NCBI RefSeq assembly: GCF_940670685.1 | Contig: NZ_OW711693.1 | Location: 3,410,001-3,474,000 of the forward strand | Reading direction: 5' to 3' | Source: Anaeropeptidivorans aminofermentans | GTDB lineage: Bacteria > Bacillota > Clostridia > Lachnospirales > UBA5962 | DNA length: 64,000 bases | Shown: positions 17,407 through 26,722 of the stretch, one piece after another | Layout: each line of letters begins with the position of its first letter | Numbering within the stretch: the stretch's first letter is position 1 | Notes under the pieces: generated by a model | The model's database searches: none | What the model was told of the DNA's origin: nothing | What the model saw: the letters and a program-made list of their open reading frames with translations, nothing else | Made by a program: the position numbers and the translations under genes

Positions 17407-17903
17407 AATACCGCCTCCATAGTTTATATAAAATAATATAGCCATAAAATAGATTCTTAATCATTAAGTCTGCATCTTTTAAATTTAATAAAGCAGGTTT
17501 AAGCTTTATCTCACAATCCTTTAGATTAAAACTTTATTTTGATAATATTTTAACACTTTTTATTTTTTTCTTCAATAAAAAAAATTTTATATTTCTGCTT
17601 CCTTCCTATAACTATGTCCTGGCGCTATACTTAATTCATAAAATTTGTGGACGAAATCGAAATATTTGTGAAAAATTTATTTTTAATATTTATAATGCTA
17701 AATCAAATCCTTTTTTCTTATAGCTTTTATGAAAGCTTTAATCAAACTATGGTTATTTTAATAAATTTATTTATTTTAAATCTTTGAAGCCTCAGCCTTA
17801 TATTGGATAAGGCAAATTATAGTAAATAATCTTTAAAAAGATTATTTTTATTTACGATAATCCTGTTTTAAATCTGAATAAATACCCCTATATTCTAAAC
17901 ATT
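17407..17903. other. Non-coding gap upstream of adh
   Basis: AT-rich. A hairpin lies at 17823-17858 (GTAAATAATCTTT with its near mirror). No gene or clear repeat copy was found; adh promoter signals are not distinct. Confidence 0.5.
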
Positions 17904-17932
17904 AAAAAAGGCCCCCCTTAAGGAGCCTTTTC
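17904..17932 (-). terminator. Probable folD terminator
   Basis: On the minus strand an AAAAGGCTCC/GGGGGGCCTTTTTT hairpin with a T run, downstream of folD and the hairpins at 17963-18083. Confidence 0.65.
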
Positions 17933-17962
17933 ATAAAATCTTATATCATCGGTGTAGTTTAT

Positions 17963-18083
17963 GAATACATTTTCCTTCATAAAATGTATTCGTGGATAAA
18001 GCGAGGTAGCGCATAAGTTTTACTCATACATTTTCTTTCAAAAATGTATTCGTGAACTAAATCAAGCTTGCTTGATTTAGTTC
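17963..18083 (-). other. Three tandem hairpins at the folD 3' end
   Basis: Two similar stems, GAATACATTTT/AAAATGTATTC (17963-17991) and ATACATTTT/AAAATGTAT (18026-18050), and a perfect 30-bp palindrome GAACTAAATCAAGC with its mirror (18054-18083) that contains the folD stop codon. No U tract follows the palindrome. Likely 3' mRNA stabilisers. Confidence 0.65.
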
Positions 18084-18934
18084 ATATTATTCAGTATTTT
18101 TGCTGCTCTTATAACATTTTCCGCAAGAACGGCATTTGTAACATTGCCTACGCCTCCGGGAACGGGCGTAATATAAGACGTTTTTTCAAATATTCCATCA
18201 TAATCGACGTCACCTTGAAGCTTTCCGTTTTCATCTACATTGATGCCAACGTCTATTACGATAGCTCCGTCTTTAACGAAATCCTCTGTGACAAAATGCA
18301 TTTTACCTAAGGCGGCTACAAGAACATCGGCTCTTTTGCATACACCTTCGATGTTTTTCGTTCTGGAATGGCATACGGTAACAGTTGCATTCTTTCCTGT
18401 AAGCATGAGAGAAACCGGGCGACCTATAACGGCGCTTCTGCCTATTACAACGGCTTCTTTTCCTTCAAGGGTTATATTGTAATGCTCGAGGATTTTCATT
18501 ACCGCCTTTGCGGTACATGGTTCAAAAGCGTTTTTATGCCCTGCGGAAACCTTACCCATATTAATGAAGCAAGAACCGTCAACATCCTTTTCTGGATTAA
18601 CCAATGCTTCCAAAGCGTCACCTTCAAAGCCTTTCGGCAAAGGCCTGAATAAAAGAATGCCGTGGATTTCCCTGTCAGCGTTTATTGCTTTGAACTTTTC
18701 AAAGAAATCTTCCTTTGAAATATCTTCCGGATAAACAAAATTTCTGCATTCAATGCCCAAAGAAGCCATGAATTTGTTGGTTCCCTTTTCATAGCTCATG
18801 GAGCCCGGGTCTTCCCCTACTCTTACGGTTGCAAGAACAGGGTTTATACCCTTTTCTTTGAGAAAAGAAACATCGTCAACGATTTTCTTTTTCAGCTCGT
18901 CAGCTACTTCCTTGCCTTTCATAACAACCGGCAT
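18077..18934 (-). CDS. folD: Methylene-THF dehydrogenase / cyclohydrolase
   Basis: 285 residues from the ATG at 18934, chosen for GGAGG seven bases upstream; eight more codons are possible without support. FolD interconverts 5,10-methylene-THF and 10-formyl-THF. Signatures: SYEKGTNKFMASLGI region with the catalytic lysine of YxxxK, GILLFRPLP (the usual ILVQLPLP block with unusual FRPLP), the dinucleotide loop VIGRSAVIGRPVSLML and the C-terminal TPVPGGVGNVTNAVLAEN. Together with PFL formate it would feed C1 units. The LLFRPLP change from VQLPLP is seen in some Clostridia FolD, as I recall. Confidence 0.95.
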   Translation of the reverse strand: MPVVMKGKEVADELKKKIVDDVSFLKEKGINPVLATVRVGEDPGSMSYEKGTNKFMASLGIECRNFVYPEDISKEDFFEKFKAINADREIHGILLFRPLPKGFEGDALEALVNPEKDVDGSCFINMGKVSAGHKNAFEPCTAKAVMKILEHYNITLEGKEAVVIGRSAVIGRPVSLMLTGKNATVTVCHSRTKNIEGVCKRADVLVAALGKMHFVTEDFVKDGAIVIDVGINVDENGKLQGDVDYDGIFEKTSYITPVPGGVGNVTNAVLAENVIRAAKILNNMN

Positions 18935-18963
18935 ATTCTCTCCTCCTATGCTTAACAAAGTGA

Positions 18964-19140
18964 ATCAATCAATGAAACAAAAACCATATATTATTTAACT
19001 TTAAAACTTTCTTTCTGTTTTAAAGCCAAATAAGTTTTCCTTTGTGTTTGCAGTAAATTCACTTGTATTTTTTCAAGTTGATTTACTCTATCTCTTGTAG
19101 TTCAACAGGGTTTTTGTGCTTCCTCAAATTCACTTTGCTT
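18964..19140. repeat. Degenerate family D-like repeat
   Basis: Recognisable ends only: AATGAAACAAAAACCATATATT on the left and CAAATTCACTTTGCTTTAATT on the right, with an inner AAAACTTTC.../GTTTTAAAG stem. It fills the gap between the DUF3881 gene and folD. Confidence 0.45.
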
Positions 19141-19143
19141 TAA

Positions 19144-20052
19144 TTAATCCTTTTTTATGCTTCCTGAAAGCCTGCAATTACCCATAAAACGCATGCCCTT
19201 CATGGGAATGCCGAGCAAATCCTTTTTATTAATAAAAATCTGTATTTTAGTGCCTGTTGCGTTAATTAAAAGCTTATATATCTTTTCCTTTGTAAGGCTA
19301 TTTTCTATAAGCTCAGAATCGGCAATGTCTCCTAAAATAGAATAGTCTGCATCGGTGTCATCCATAGGAAGAACATAGCCTTCTATTACGGAAAGAAAAT
19401 CCTCTTCCATAAGCCTTTGACGGATTATGCTGGAGGTTTCTTCCTCATAATCTTTAAGAAGTTCTTCTGCTTCCCTATCGCCGTTTTTGTATTTAAAAAT
19501 AAGCCCCTTATGGTAGTTTTCGTCTTCTTCCCTTAGAAAATCTGAAAGTTCATCTTTTTCCACCGGCAAAATTATCGTACCGTATAATGAAAAGCCTGCA
19601 AAATTAACCTGTCTTTTTATAAGGCCTTTTTCCCGGGAATATTCAACGCTTCTGCCGTAATCGATGAAGCTCTGCTCGTCTTTATAAAAATCCAGCCGGT
19701 TTTGCAAGGCAAATACCAACTCGTTTCCTGTGTTTTCATCTTCAAAGACAATAACGGGGCTGCCCTTATAATATTCCACAAGATATTTATTTGTCACGCT
19801 GTCAAAATCCGCCACGGCAAAGGCTTCTATACTGTCTGTTTCTATATCCTCAGTATCTTCCTTCAGATGGCCCCTTAAAATAATGCCTATATTTTTGCCG
19901 TAGAGCTTGATATATTCAACTTCAGTCTCTTTTTCTCCGGTTCCGTAAATCCGTCGTATATCGGGTGCTTCCGTTACTTCTTTCCTCAGCTGCTTTTTTA
20001 CTGCATTAAGCCTCGTTCTGGTGAAGCCTACCGCCCTTAAATACGGGTCCAT
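19144..20052 (-). CDS. DUF3881 family protein
   Basis: 302 residues from ATG at 20052, which follows GGGGGG by six to seven bases. The N-terminus (YLRAVGFTR), the middle (SLYGTIILPVEK) and the C-terminus (ADSELIENSLTKEKIYKLLI, FINKKDLLGIP) match DUF3881 proteins as I remember them from Lachnospirales. No signal peptide, membrane segment or enzymatic motif. Probably cytosolic. Function is unknown. The gene appears monocistronic: palindromes lie upstream and a repeat downstream. Confidence 0.82.
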   Translation of the reverse strand: MDPYLRAVGFTRTRLNAVKKQLRKEVTEAPDIRRIYGTGEKETEVEYIKLYGKNIGIILRGHLKEDTEDIETDSIEAFAVADFDSVTNKYLVEYYKGSPVIVFEDENTGNELVFALQNRLDFYKDEQSFIDYGRSVEYSREKGLIKRQVNFAGFSLYGTIILPVEKDELSDFLREEDENYHKGLIFKYKNGDREAEELLKDYEEETSSIIRQRLMEEDFLSVIEGYVLPMDDTDADYSILGDIADSELIENSLTKEKIYKLLINATGTKIQIFINKKDLLGIPMKGMRFMGNCRLSGSIKKD

Positions 20053-20165
20053 TAAAAACCCCCCTCTAGCCTTTCGCAATATTCAGGCGATTTGATTTAT
20101 ACTCAGTCAGCTTGAAAAAGAATCTTAAACTTACGCTCTTATCTTTTTTCAAGCTGGCATCCGTC

Positions 20166-20226
20166 TATACTTAACAAGCTTGTTAAGTATAGTTGTTCTA
20201 ATAAGGCAATTATGGCCTTGTTAGAA
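20166..20226 (-). terminator. Two palindromes after the pseudokinase gene
   Basis: A perfect 26-bp palindrome TATACTTAACAAG with its mirror (20166-20191), and TTCTAATAAGGC/GCCTTGTTAGAA (20196-20226). Neither has a convincing U tract. They separate the pseudokinase and DUF3881 genes and may end or protect the transcript. Confidence 0.5.
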
Positions 20227-20293
20227 TACAATTATAATTAATTAATTTGATAATTACAAGTATATAGCTTATGGTTTCATTTATATTTGTTTT

Positions 20294-22378
20294 TTAATCC
20301 AGCATACTTTCAGGATATACAGGATAGCCTTCGTATAAGCTATGGGCTTCTCCATTTTGGTCTATTCGGTGCAACAGTTCATCGTAATAGTCATAGTAAA
20401 ACATTTTTCCGCCTGCTGCCTGTAAATAATAAGCCTCAAAGGGATAAATTTCCGTCTCTTCCGTAAGGGTATTTAAGCTTTTAATATTAAAGTCCAAGTC
20501 AATATAATAAATCGTATCTCCTAAAAAATCAAAGGAAAATACAGAATCATAGACTAAAGGCTCTATCTCGTTTCCCAAAATATCTATTCCATGGAAGCTG
20601 TCATCACTATAGTCTATATAATATATCATTCCGTCTTTGCAGATAATATTTCTTGCCCATGCCGCTGATATAAAGCTTTCATTCAGGGTATTTACATTGA
20701 TGGTGAAAAGGGCAGTTCCGCCTTCTTCATCATAGCCGAGATATATAAGCTCATCTTCCATAAAGGCCATGGCTGATGTATCTACGGGGTTAAAAAGCTC
20801 ATTTTCGCTTCCGTCCATATTGGCTCTGTAAATAAAGAAACCGTCATCTAAATTGATATAATATATTTTATCATTGTGAATCTGGATAAAGGCCGCCTTT
20901 TGATTAATAATGAGAGCAGGCACCGATATTTCATTAAGGTCAATGGAAAATATATAATTATTTTCAAGAGAATTCACGAAATAAAGCGTATTGTCTTTTA
21001 TCTGCATGAAGCTCGCCATAACGTCTGTTGCTATCATTTCGTAAGAGCCTTCATCGTCTTTATGATATCGTGCTATACCCCATTGTTCCCCGTCCCAATG
21101 TCTGAAATAAATAAAGTCTTCATGGGCTATTACGGTATTGTCAAAGGCTGTGTCATAATATTCATAGCTTGTATAGGCCATGGTCATGGCCATGACGTTG
21201 CCCTCTTCTAAATAGTCTTCGCTGTATTCTTCACTTTCATCAAAAGAATAATCCGTAATATATTCTTCGGCAAATTCCGTAACGTCCGTACTGTAACTTC
21301 GGGCTATACCGAAAAAGGCCCTTGCGGCAAATATAATGACGATGAAAAGTATTATAAGGCTTAGGCAGCCGCCTCCGATACAGCCTATCAGAAGTTTATT
21401 ATTGTTCTTTTTCGGGGGGCTGTTATAGGATCTTGTATACATGCTGTTGTCGCTGTATATATTCTGGGGAGGATTGTTCGGCGGAAGGCCTTCAACATAC
21501 TCCCCCTTTACCTCATTTACATGAAAATCTTTGTTATCCGGTGCAGGAGAAGGTATTTCCTTCTTTTTCTCTAAAGCCGGCTCTAAAGTATCAAGCCTTA
21601 AAGGGGGCTTTTCGCTGTAGTTTTCTTCTCCTACCATAGTATTGTCAAAAATAACGCTGTCTGTTAATTTGTTTAAAAAATCCTCAAGGGAAGCATAGGA
21701 TACATTTGAAAAAAGGGTATCATAAAGAATGTCGTCAAGCCTTTTCGGCAGGTATCCTCCTGCTTTGGAGGGCCTTTCGAGAATATCCCCATAATTTTTG
21801 CCTGTTATAAGAGAATAAAATACATTCGCCAAATCTTCAATGCAATACATAAAGCTATAATCGCTTAAATAAAAATCATCTAAAATAACGGAATTATCCG
21901 GCATATATTTAATGTTTTCCACGGTAGGCCTGAAAAACACATTATTATTAAACATATAATTTAAAGAACGTATTAAAGGGCTTAAAAGAGAGTAAGCATT
22001 TTTATAGTTTATTTTTCCTCCCATGCCTTCGATATATTCCAAAAGATTCTTTCCTTCTGAAATTCCGTAAAATACATAATAAGTATTATTAAAAGAAAAA
22101 GCCTCTTTGACTTTTATTATTTCTTTAAATCCGATGCTCCTTATAGTATCGGAACGGCTTCTGAAATAAGAAAGGCCCTTGGTATACGCGCTTGAATTGA
22201 GTATATTGACAGTCCCATCTTCATTTCTTTCGGAAATTTCCTCAGGAAAATACTCGCATACATAAAGCCTTTCCCCTGATATATTTTTTATGACCTCATA
22301 AATAACAGCCTCATCTTTTCTGCCTGCAAAATTTACTATTGAATAGCCCTTTATTTCAGTCCCTTCTTTTAAATACAT
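20294..22378 (-). CDS. Membrane pseudokinase with DUF5050-type propeller
   Basis: 694 residues. N-terminal 1-250 reads as a Ser/Thr kinase-like fold that has lost its catalytic residues: the HRDxxxxN loop is FFRPTVENI (148-156, P where the catalytic D should be), and DFG is replaced by DDFYLS (167-172). No clear VAIK lysine is seen. A proline-rich linker (255-325) leads to one transmembrane helix (about 329-352) and an acidic stretch, then about 290 residues of short beta repeats (IYYIDYSDDSF, IYYIDLDFNI and similar), as in DUF5050 propellers. So a cytoplasmic pseudokinase faces an outside sensor domain. AAGGAGG overlaps the stop of the MFS gene 12 bp upstream; the two are very likely translationally coupled. 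Confidence 0.75.
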   Translation of the reverse strand: MYLKEGTEIKGYSIVNFAGRKDEAVIYEVIKNISGERLYVCEYFPEEISERNEDGTVNILNSSAYTKGLSYFRSRSDTIRSIGFKEIIKVKEAFSFNNTYYVFYGISEGKNLLEYIEGMGGKINYKNAYSLLSPLIRSLNYMFNNNVFFRPTVENIKYMPDNSVILDDFYLSDYSFMYCIEDLANVFYSLITGKNYGDILERPSKAGGYLPKRLDDILYDTLFSNVSYASLEDFLNKLTDSVIFDNTMVGEENYSEKPPLRLDTLEPALEKKKEIPSPAPDNKDFHVNEVKGEYVEGLPPNNPPQNIYSDNSMYTRSYNSPPKKNNNKLLIGCIGGGCLSLIILFIVIIFAARAFFGIARSYSTDVTEFAEEYITDYSFDESEEYSEDYLEEGNVMAMTMAYTSYEYYDTAFDNTVIAHEDFIYFRHWDGEQWGIARYHKDDEGSYEMIATDVMASFMQIKDNTLYFVNSLENNYIFSIDLNEISVPALIINQKAAFIQIHNDKIYYINLDDGFFIYRANMDGSENELFNPVDTSAMAFMEDELIYLGYDEEGGTALFTINVNTLNESFISAAWARNIICKDGMIYYIDYSDDSFHGIDILGNEIEPLVYDSVFSFDFLGDTIYYIDLDFNIKSLNTLTEETEIYPFEAYYLQAAGGKMFYYDYYDELLHRIDQNGEAHSLYEGYPVYPESMLD

Positions 22379-22390
22379 ATTAAAACCTCC

Positions 22391-23689
22391 TTAAGCCTCT
22401 ACAACAGGCTTATTTTTATTCCTTATAACGGTCACATAAAACACAATCGCCGTAGATACAAACCTCATAATTGCAACGAGGCTCAAGGCGGCCTTTACGC
22501 TTGTGTGGTCCATAAAAAACTGGATAAAAAGCGGTGAAAAGCCAAGGCTTAAATTCATAAAGGTATTATAAAGTCCTATATAAAGAAGCCTGTTTTTATC
22601 GGGAGTATTGATTAAAAGCCCGTTAAGCAAGGTAATATTTAGCCCTATAACGCCTATGCCGTTTACCATAGACTGAATAATAAGGAAATAAAGATTGGGG
22701 CTCATTACTAAGAAAAGCGTATTGATAGCCATTGTAAGGCATGCGGCAGTTAATGCTATGTTGTTGCCTTTTTTAACAATAATCCGATTCCATCTTGAAG
22801 CAAAAAGAAAAGAGCTTAACCCTGAGGTTACACTTATAATGGCAAGCCATATTTCGTTCGCTCCAAGATTTTTTATTACGTAAATACTGGAAACCGCCCA
22901 GCCTGAATGATAGCTTATATAGTATAAAAGCGTGCATACCCCAAAGGACACAAAGGCCTTATTGTGAAACGCTTCTTTTATATCACTAATCTTTATATTG
23001 ATCTTTCCCTGCACCTTCTCCGGAGAATATTTAGGGTTATATTCTTCTTTTAGTTTTGAAAAATAAAATACTTCTCCAAGACCAACAATAAATGCCGTCG
23101 CAAAAAAAATACGGTAGCAGAGCATGATGCCTGCTTCCGACTTGGGTATGTAGGAAATAATCATGCCTGAAACGAGGGTAACAATCAGGATTAAAAGATT
23201 ACCAAATTTATTTCTTAAAGAAAATGCCGTTGCCCTTACCCTTCCGTCAAATAGGTCTCCTGAAAAGCTTTGCATGGACGCCTGGCTTACAGCTTCGGGA
23301 AAATTCATGGCAGAAATCAGGAGCACAAAGGCGATGGGCCTTAGTTCATTTGGAAGCATCGGCACAAAGGCAATTAATAAAAGAATAAATCTGCTTATAA
23401 ATATAAATACGCAGGTTACAGCTTTTTTCTTCTCAACTTTTAATAAATAAAACAGGCCGGGGAGCAAAACAGCCGCCCCTACAAATCCCGGAAGACAGTT
23501 ATAAAGGGTAATTTGAAGATTACTTCCTCCGAGCCTTTCAAGGTATTTTACGGCTAAGGGCTTATATATATTGATGGCAGTATCATAAAGAAGGCCGTAA
23601 ATTATAAATATAATAATGTTTCTGTTTAGCCTGTTTAAATATTTAACGCTGGAATTAAACTCCTTATTAAGTTTAGAAAACTGAAAAAT
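22391..23689 (-). CDS. MFS-type transporter, probable AUU start
   Basis: 432 residues if it starts at the ATT codon 23689-23687. The first ATG/GTG/TTG in frame is a TTG at 23467, which would remove the first transmembrane region. The upstream frame is open from a stop near 23738, and encodes a normal MFS N-terminus (FQFSKLNKEFNSSVKYLNRL, then IIIFIIYGLLYDTAINIYKP). AGGGGG stands exactly seven bases before the ATT. Twelve or so hydrophobic segments are visible in total. Substrate unknown. Either translation begins at AUU, or an ATG mutated and expression is reduced. Followed 12 bp later by the pseudokinase gene. Confidence 0.72.
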   Translation of the reverse strand: MFQFSKLNKEFNSSVKYLNRLNRNIIIFIIYGLLYDTAINIYKPLAVKYLERLGGSNLQITLYNCLPGFVGAAVLLPGLFYLLKVEKKKAVTCVFIFISRFILLLIAFVPMLPNELRPIAFVLLISAMNFPEAVSQASMQSFSGDLFDGRVRATAFSLRNKFGNLLILIVTLVSGMIISYIPKSEAGIMLCYRIFFATAFIVGLGEVFYFSKLKEEYNPKYSPEKVQGKINIKISDIKEAFHNKAFVSFGVCTLLYYISYHSGWAVSSIYVIKNLGANEIWLAIISVTSGLSSFLFASRWNRIIVKKGNNIALTAACLTMAINTLFLVMSPNLYFLIIQSMVNGIGVIGLNITLLNGLLINTPDKNRLLYIGLYNTFMNLSLGFSPLFIQFFMDHTSVKAALSLVAIMRFVSTAIVFYVTVIRNKNKPVVEA

Positions 23690-23802
23690 ACCAATACCCC
23701 CTGAGATAATATTTAAGCAAATAGCAAAACTGTTGTTTTACTATTTATAGGTGCTATCATAATTGAAAGAAAGTAATAATCCCCTTTTTTGCTGTCTAAT
23801 AA

Positions 23803-24627
23803 TTACTTATTAAGGCCTTTAACCATATCAAGGACTTCTTTAACGGCGTCTTCGTTATTGTCTTTAAGGGTTACATAATCTGCCGCTTCCTTAAGCTCTT
23901 TAACAGCATTTTTTACGGCTACCCCAAGGCCCGCTTCTCTAACCATCTCCAAATCATTATAATTATCACCTACACATATTACCTCGTTCATATCTACATT
24001 TAAATATTTTGCAAGAAATTTTACCCCTGTACTTTTATCGGAGCCTAAGGGGGAAAACTCTAAAAGATTCGGGCTTGAATAAAACATAAAACCGTATTGG
24101 CCCACTTCATCCTTTAAGGCATCATAAACGGCTTTCAGCCTTTCCGGTTCCCAACATATAATTACTTTAAATACGTCTTCTTTAATAGATGCACTGAAAT
24201 CGCCTATTTCTTCCCTTTTGATTTTTACCCTGTCGCTGTAGGCGCAGATATAGTCCTTACCTGTTTCATAATACACAAGGTCCTGCTTCACGTAGGCCAT
24301 TATCGGGGCAGAAGAATCAGCCTTTTTGATAAGCTCTATTATTTTCAGGGCCTTTTCTTTTTCAAGGCGTTTTTCATATATGGTTTTCATGGTGTCTGCT
24401 TCAAATACAACACAGCCGTTAAAGCCGATGCCGTAAAAACCTTTTTCTGCAAGACCTGCATTTTTAGCGTAAGGCTCTATGGAAGCAGGCGACCTGCCTG
24501 AGCAGATTAAAACCTTCATACCTTCTTTAACTGCCTGAGAAATGGCCTCTTTATTGCCTTTCGTTATTTCATGAAAATCGTTATTTAATGTTCCGTCTAA
24601 ATCTGTAGCCAATATCTTGTATTTCAT
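23803..24627 (-). CDS. Cof-type HAD phosphatase
   Basis: 274 residues from ATG at 24627 (GGGAG six to seven bases upstream). Haloacid dehalogenase superfamily, Cof/YidA type with a C2 cap. Motif I DLDGTL has the nucleophile D9 and acid D11; motif II is LICSGRSP; the motif III lysine lies in SPLGSDKSTG; motif IV is GDNYNDLEM. Such enzymes dephosphorylate sugar phosphates, FMN or pyridoxal phosphate; the substrate is not predictable here. Own unit: gap and repeats upstream. Confidence 0.92.
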   Translation of the reverse strand: MKYKILATDLDGTLNNDFHEITKGNKEAISQAVKEGMKVLICSGRSPASIEPYAKNAGLAEKGFYGIGFNGCVVFEADTMKTIYEKRLEKEKALKIIELIKKADSSAPIMAYVKQDLVYYETGKDYICAYSDRVKIKREEIGDFSASIKEDVFKVIICWEPERLKAVYDALKDEVGQYGFMFYSSPNLLEFSPLGSDKSTGVKFLAKYLNVDMNEVICVGDNYNDLEMVREAGLGVAVKNAVKELKEAADYVTLKDNNEDAVKEVLDMVKGLNK

Positions 24628-25156
24628 TTTTTTCTCCCTCATTATGCTAAAATTCGTTTTTGTTTTAAAATATATATAAATTGGGCAGTATTTTAATAAG
24701 TAAAACGCCGATTTTTCCTGTTTCGCCTATGATGCTTCGGCTTTTGTTTCATTGCAATAGCAATATAAGTACAAGTTTTGTCTATATAGTTCTATTTGTA
24801 AAATGTATACTTATTAAAATGTATACTTATTAAAATGAAAAAGTCTTTTTTTCAGTTTAATAAGTATCGCTTCAGCTAAAGTAAATAAACAGGGGCTTTT
24901 TCAAATTAATTTACTTTATTTGTAAACAAAATCAACTAAAGTTTAATTTTATTCATACCATAACATAGTATCATAAAACCGCTTTCTTATCTATGAAAAA
25001 TACATTACGAAACACCTCAAAATGTTAACTTTTTATGTCGGTATCAAAAATCACTTGAAAAATACGCCATGAAACGTTAAACTATAAAAGCTACACTATA
25101 ATCAGGTTTTCTATATTAAAATATTTATGTATTATATTTACACAAAGGAGATCACT
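24628..25156. other. Non-coding gap between divergent genes
   Basis: Contains two tandem 16-bp units AAATGTATACTTATTA at 24800-24831 followed by a third partial unit. They lie between the divergently transcribed phosphatase and parvulin lipoprotein genes and might be regulator sites. TACACTATAATCAG near 25091-25104 holds a possible -10 for the lipoprotein. Nothing else identified. Confidence 0.45.
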
Positions 25157-26311
25157 ATGAAAAAAATAATTCCTTTAATTCTTGCATCCTGTCTTGCTTT
25201 AAGCATGGCCGCATGCAACGGACAGCCTAAAATGGGCGTTGGAGATAAGGTGCTTGCAACAAGCGGAGATGAAAAAATCATGCTTAGAGATTTTCTCTAT
25301 ACCCTCGGCATGACAAAAAGCTATAACGAATACTTTATGATGCAAAGCTTCGGCATGACGGAAGAAGACATGGCCGAATACTGGAACACTGAAACAGAAG
25401 ACGGTCAAACCCTTGCAGACGATTTGAAAAACTATACCCTTGAATCTATGAAAGAAGTAGCCACATTTGCAAAGCTTGCAAAAGACGAAGGGTTAAAATA
25501 TAGTGACAGCGATATTAAAGAGCTTAAAGAAACCCTTGACAATGCCGTATTAAGCCTTGCTTCAAAGGAAAAAACCGGCGAAAGAGCCTTCTATGAAAAA
25601 TACTTCGTTACTGTTGACGAGGCCATGGAAGCTGAAAAGATAATATCTGCTGCAAACCAATATAAAAATAAAATTAAAGACGCTATTGAAGTTTCAGATG
25701 ACGAAATAACTGCTTACTACGATGAAAACAAAGAAACCTTTGAAGAAGTTACCGTAGCCCATATTCTTGTTAAATTCCCTGAAAACGCTCTTGACGCTGA
25801 CAAGGCCGAAACAAAGGCCAAAGCCGAAGGCATTCTTGAAAGAGTAAAAGCCGGTGAAGACTTTGGTACTCTTGCAGCAGAGCTTTCAGAAGACGACGGT
25901 TCTAAAGATAATAACGGGGAATACACCGTTACAAGAAGCACTAATTTCGTACCTGAATTTCTTGATTGGGCCTTTAGCTCTTCCGACGGAGACTTAGGCA
26001 TTATTGAAACAACTTATGGCTACCACGTAATGAAATTCGTTAAAGCAACACCTTTTGAAGATTTAAAAGAAAAAGTAAAATCTTCTATCGTAGATACGAA
26101 GTTTCAGGAAGAAATAGAGAAAGTTGCCTCTGAAAACAAGCTTGAATGGACTGTTGATGAGGAAATGCTGAAGTCTGTTGTCGTTCAGCCTGCAACAGAA
26201 GCCCCTGCCGCTTCCGAAGAACCTGCATCTGAAAGCCCAGCCGCTTCCGAAGAACCTGCATCTGAAAGCCCGGCCGCTTCCGAACAGCCTTCTGAAACTG
26301 CAAAGCCTTAA
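25157..26311 (+). CDS. Parvulin-type peptidyl-prolyl isomerase lipoprotein (PrsA-like)
   Basis: 384 residues from ATG at 25157, six bases after AAGGAG. Signal peptide MKKIIPLILASCLALSMAAC with lipobox cysteine C20. A SurA/PrsA N-terminal helical region (about 30-185) is followed by a rotamase domain (about 195-300: VAHILVKFPE, SEDDGSKDNNGEY, GYHVMKF). It would fold secreted proteins outside the membrane. The C-terminus is a low-complexity tail of PAASEEPASES-like repeats, which probably spans the wall. A strong terminator follows, so it is a single-gene unit. Confidence 0.92.
   Translation: MKKIIPLILASCLALSMAACNGQPKMGVGDKVLATSGDEKIMLRDFLYTLGMTKSYNEYFMMQSFGMTEEDMAEYWNTETEDGQTLADDLKNYTLESMKEVATFAKLAKDEGLKYSDSDIKELKETLDNAVLSLASKEKTGERAFYEKYFVTVDEAMEAEKIISAANQYKNKIKDAIEVSDDEITAYYDENKETFEEVTVAHILVKFPENALDADKAETKAKAEGILERVKAGEDFGTLAAELSEDDGSKDNNGEYTVTRSTNFVPEFLDWAFSSSDGDLGIIETTYGYHVMKFVKATPFEDLKEKVKSSIVDTKFQEEIEKVASENKLEWTVDEEMLKSVVVQPATEAPAASEEPASESPAASEEPASESPAASEQPSETAKP
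26203..26290 (+). repeat. 30-bp tandem repeat in the PrsA-like gene
   Basis: Nearly identical 30-bp units (GCCGCTTCCGAAGAACCTGC core) encode about 2.6 copies of the PAASEEPASES tail. In-frame, so copy-number change would alter tail length only. Confidence 0.8.
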
Positions 26312-26324
26312 ATATAATGAATCT

Positions 26325-26358
26325 GCGCCTTAAGCCATATGGTTTAAGGCGCTTTTTT
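26325..26358 (+). terminator. Intrinsic terminator after the PrsA-like gene
   Basis: GCGCCTTAA with its mirror forms a 28-bp near-perfect palindrome (26325-26352), followed by T6. Confidence 0.93.
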
Positions 26359-26583
26359 ATTGCTGATTAAAGGCAAATGCAAATAAAACAGCAACTGTTT
26401 TCCCATCGTATAGAGCAACCCTCTTTAGAAGTTTTCCTCTGGTAAACTCCCAAATCCTGTGCCTGCATCACCCCTGAATTAGATAACACCATTTAATATG
26501 CATATGATTATCATTATGAAAATATAAAACAAATGTTTGCATTTAAACCGAAAGTATGTTAGTATTAATTTGCGGTTATACTA

Positions 26584-26686
26584 TGCTCGAATTAAAGTAA
26601 AACAGTAGCGCTGTAAATTTGCTTTTCCCTGATTTTATGCTTTCGTGGGGCCCGTTACTTTCTGCGGAAGAAAAGCAAATTTACTA
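26584..26686 (+). repeat. Family B element (103 bp), TA-flanked
   Basis: Full B copy from TGCTCGAATTAAAGTAAAAC to GCAAATTTACTA, flanked by TA at 26582-26583 and 26687-26688. It sits 36 bp before the radical SAM gene, so it is in its promoter or leader. Bases just outside also mirror each other (TTGCGGT / ACCGCAA). Confidence 0.85.
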
Positions 26687-26722
26687 TATATTGACCGCAA
26701 TTTTATTTAAAGAGTGATACCT

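Noticed and set aside
18935-19143. THF riboswitch before folD
   Set aside because: The short leader carries no recognisable THF aptamer pairing; it is a degenerate repeat.
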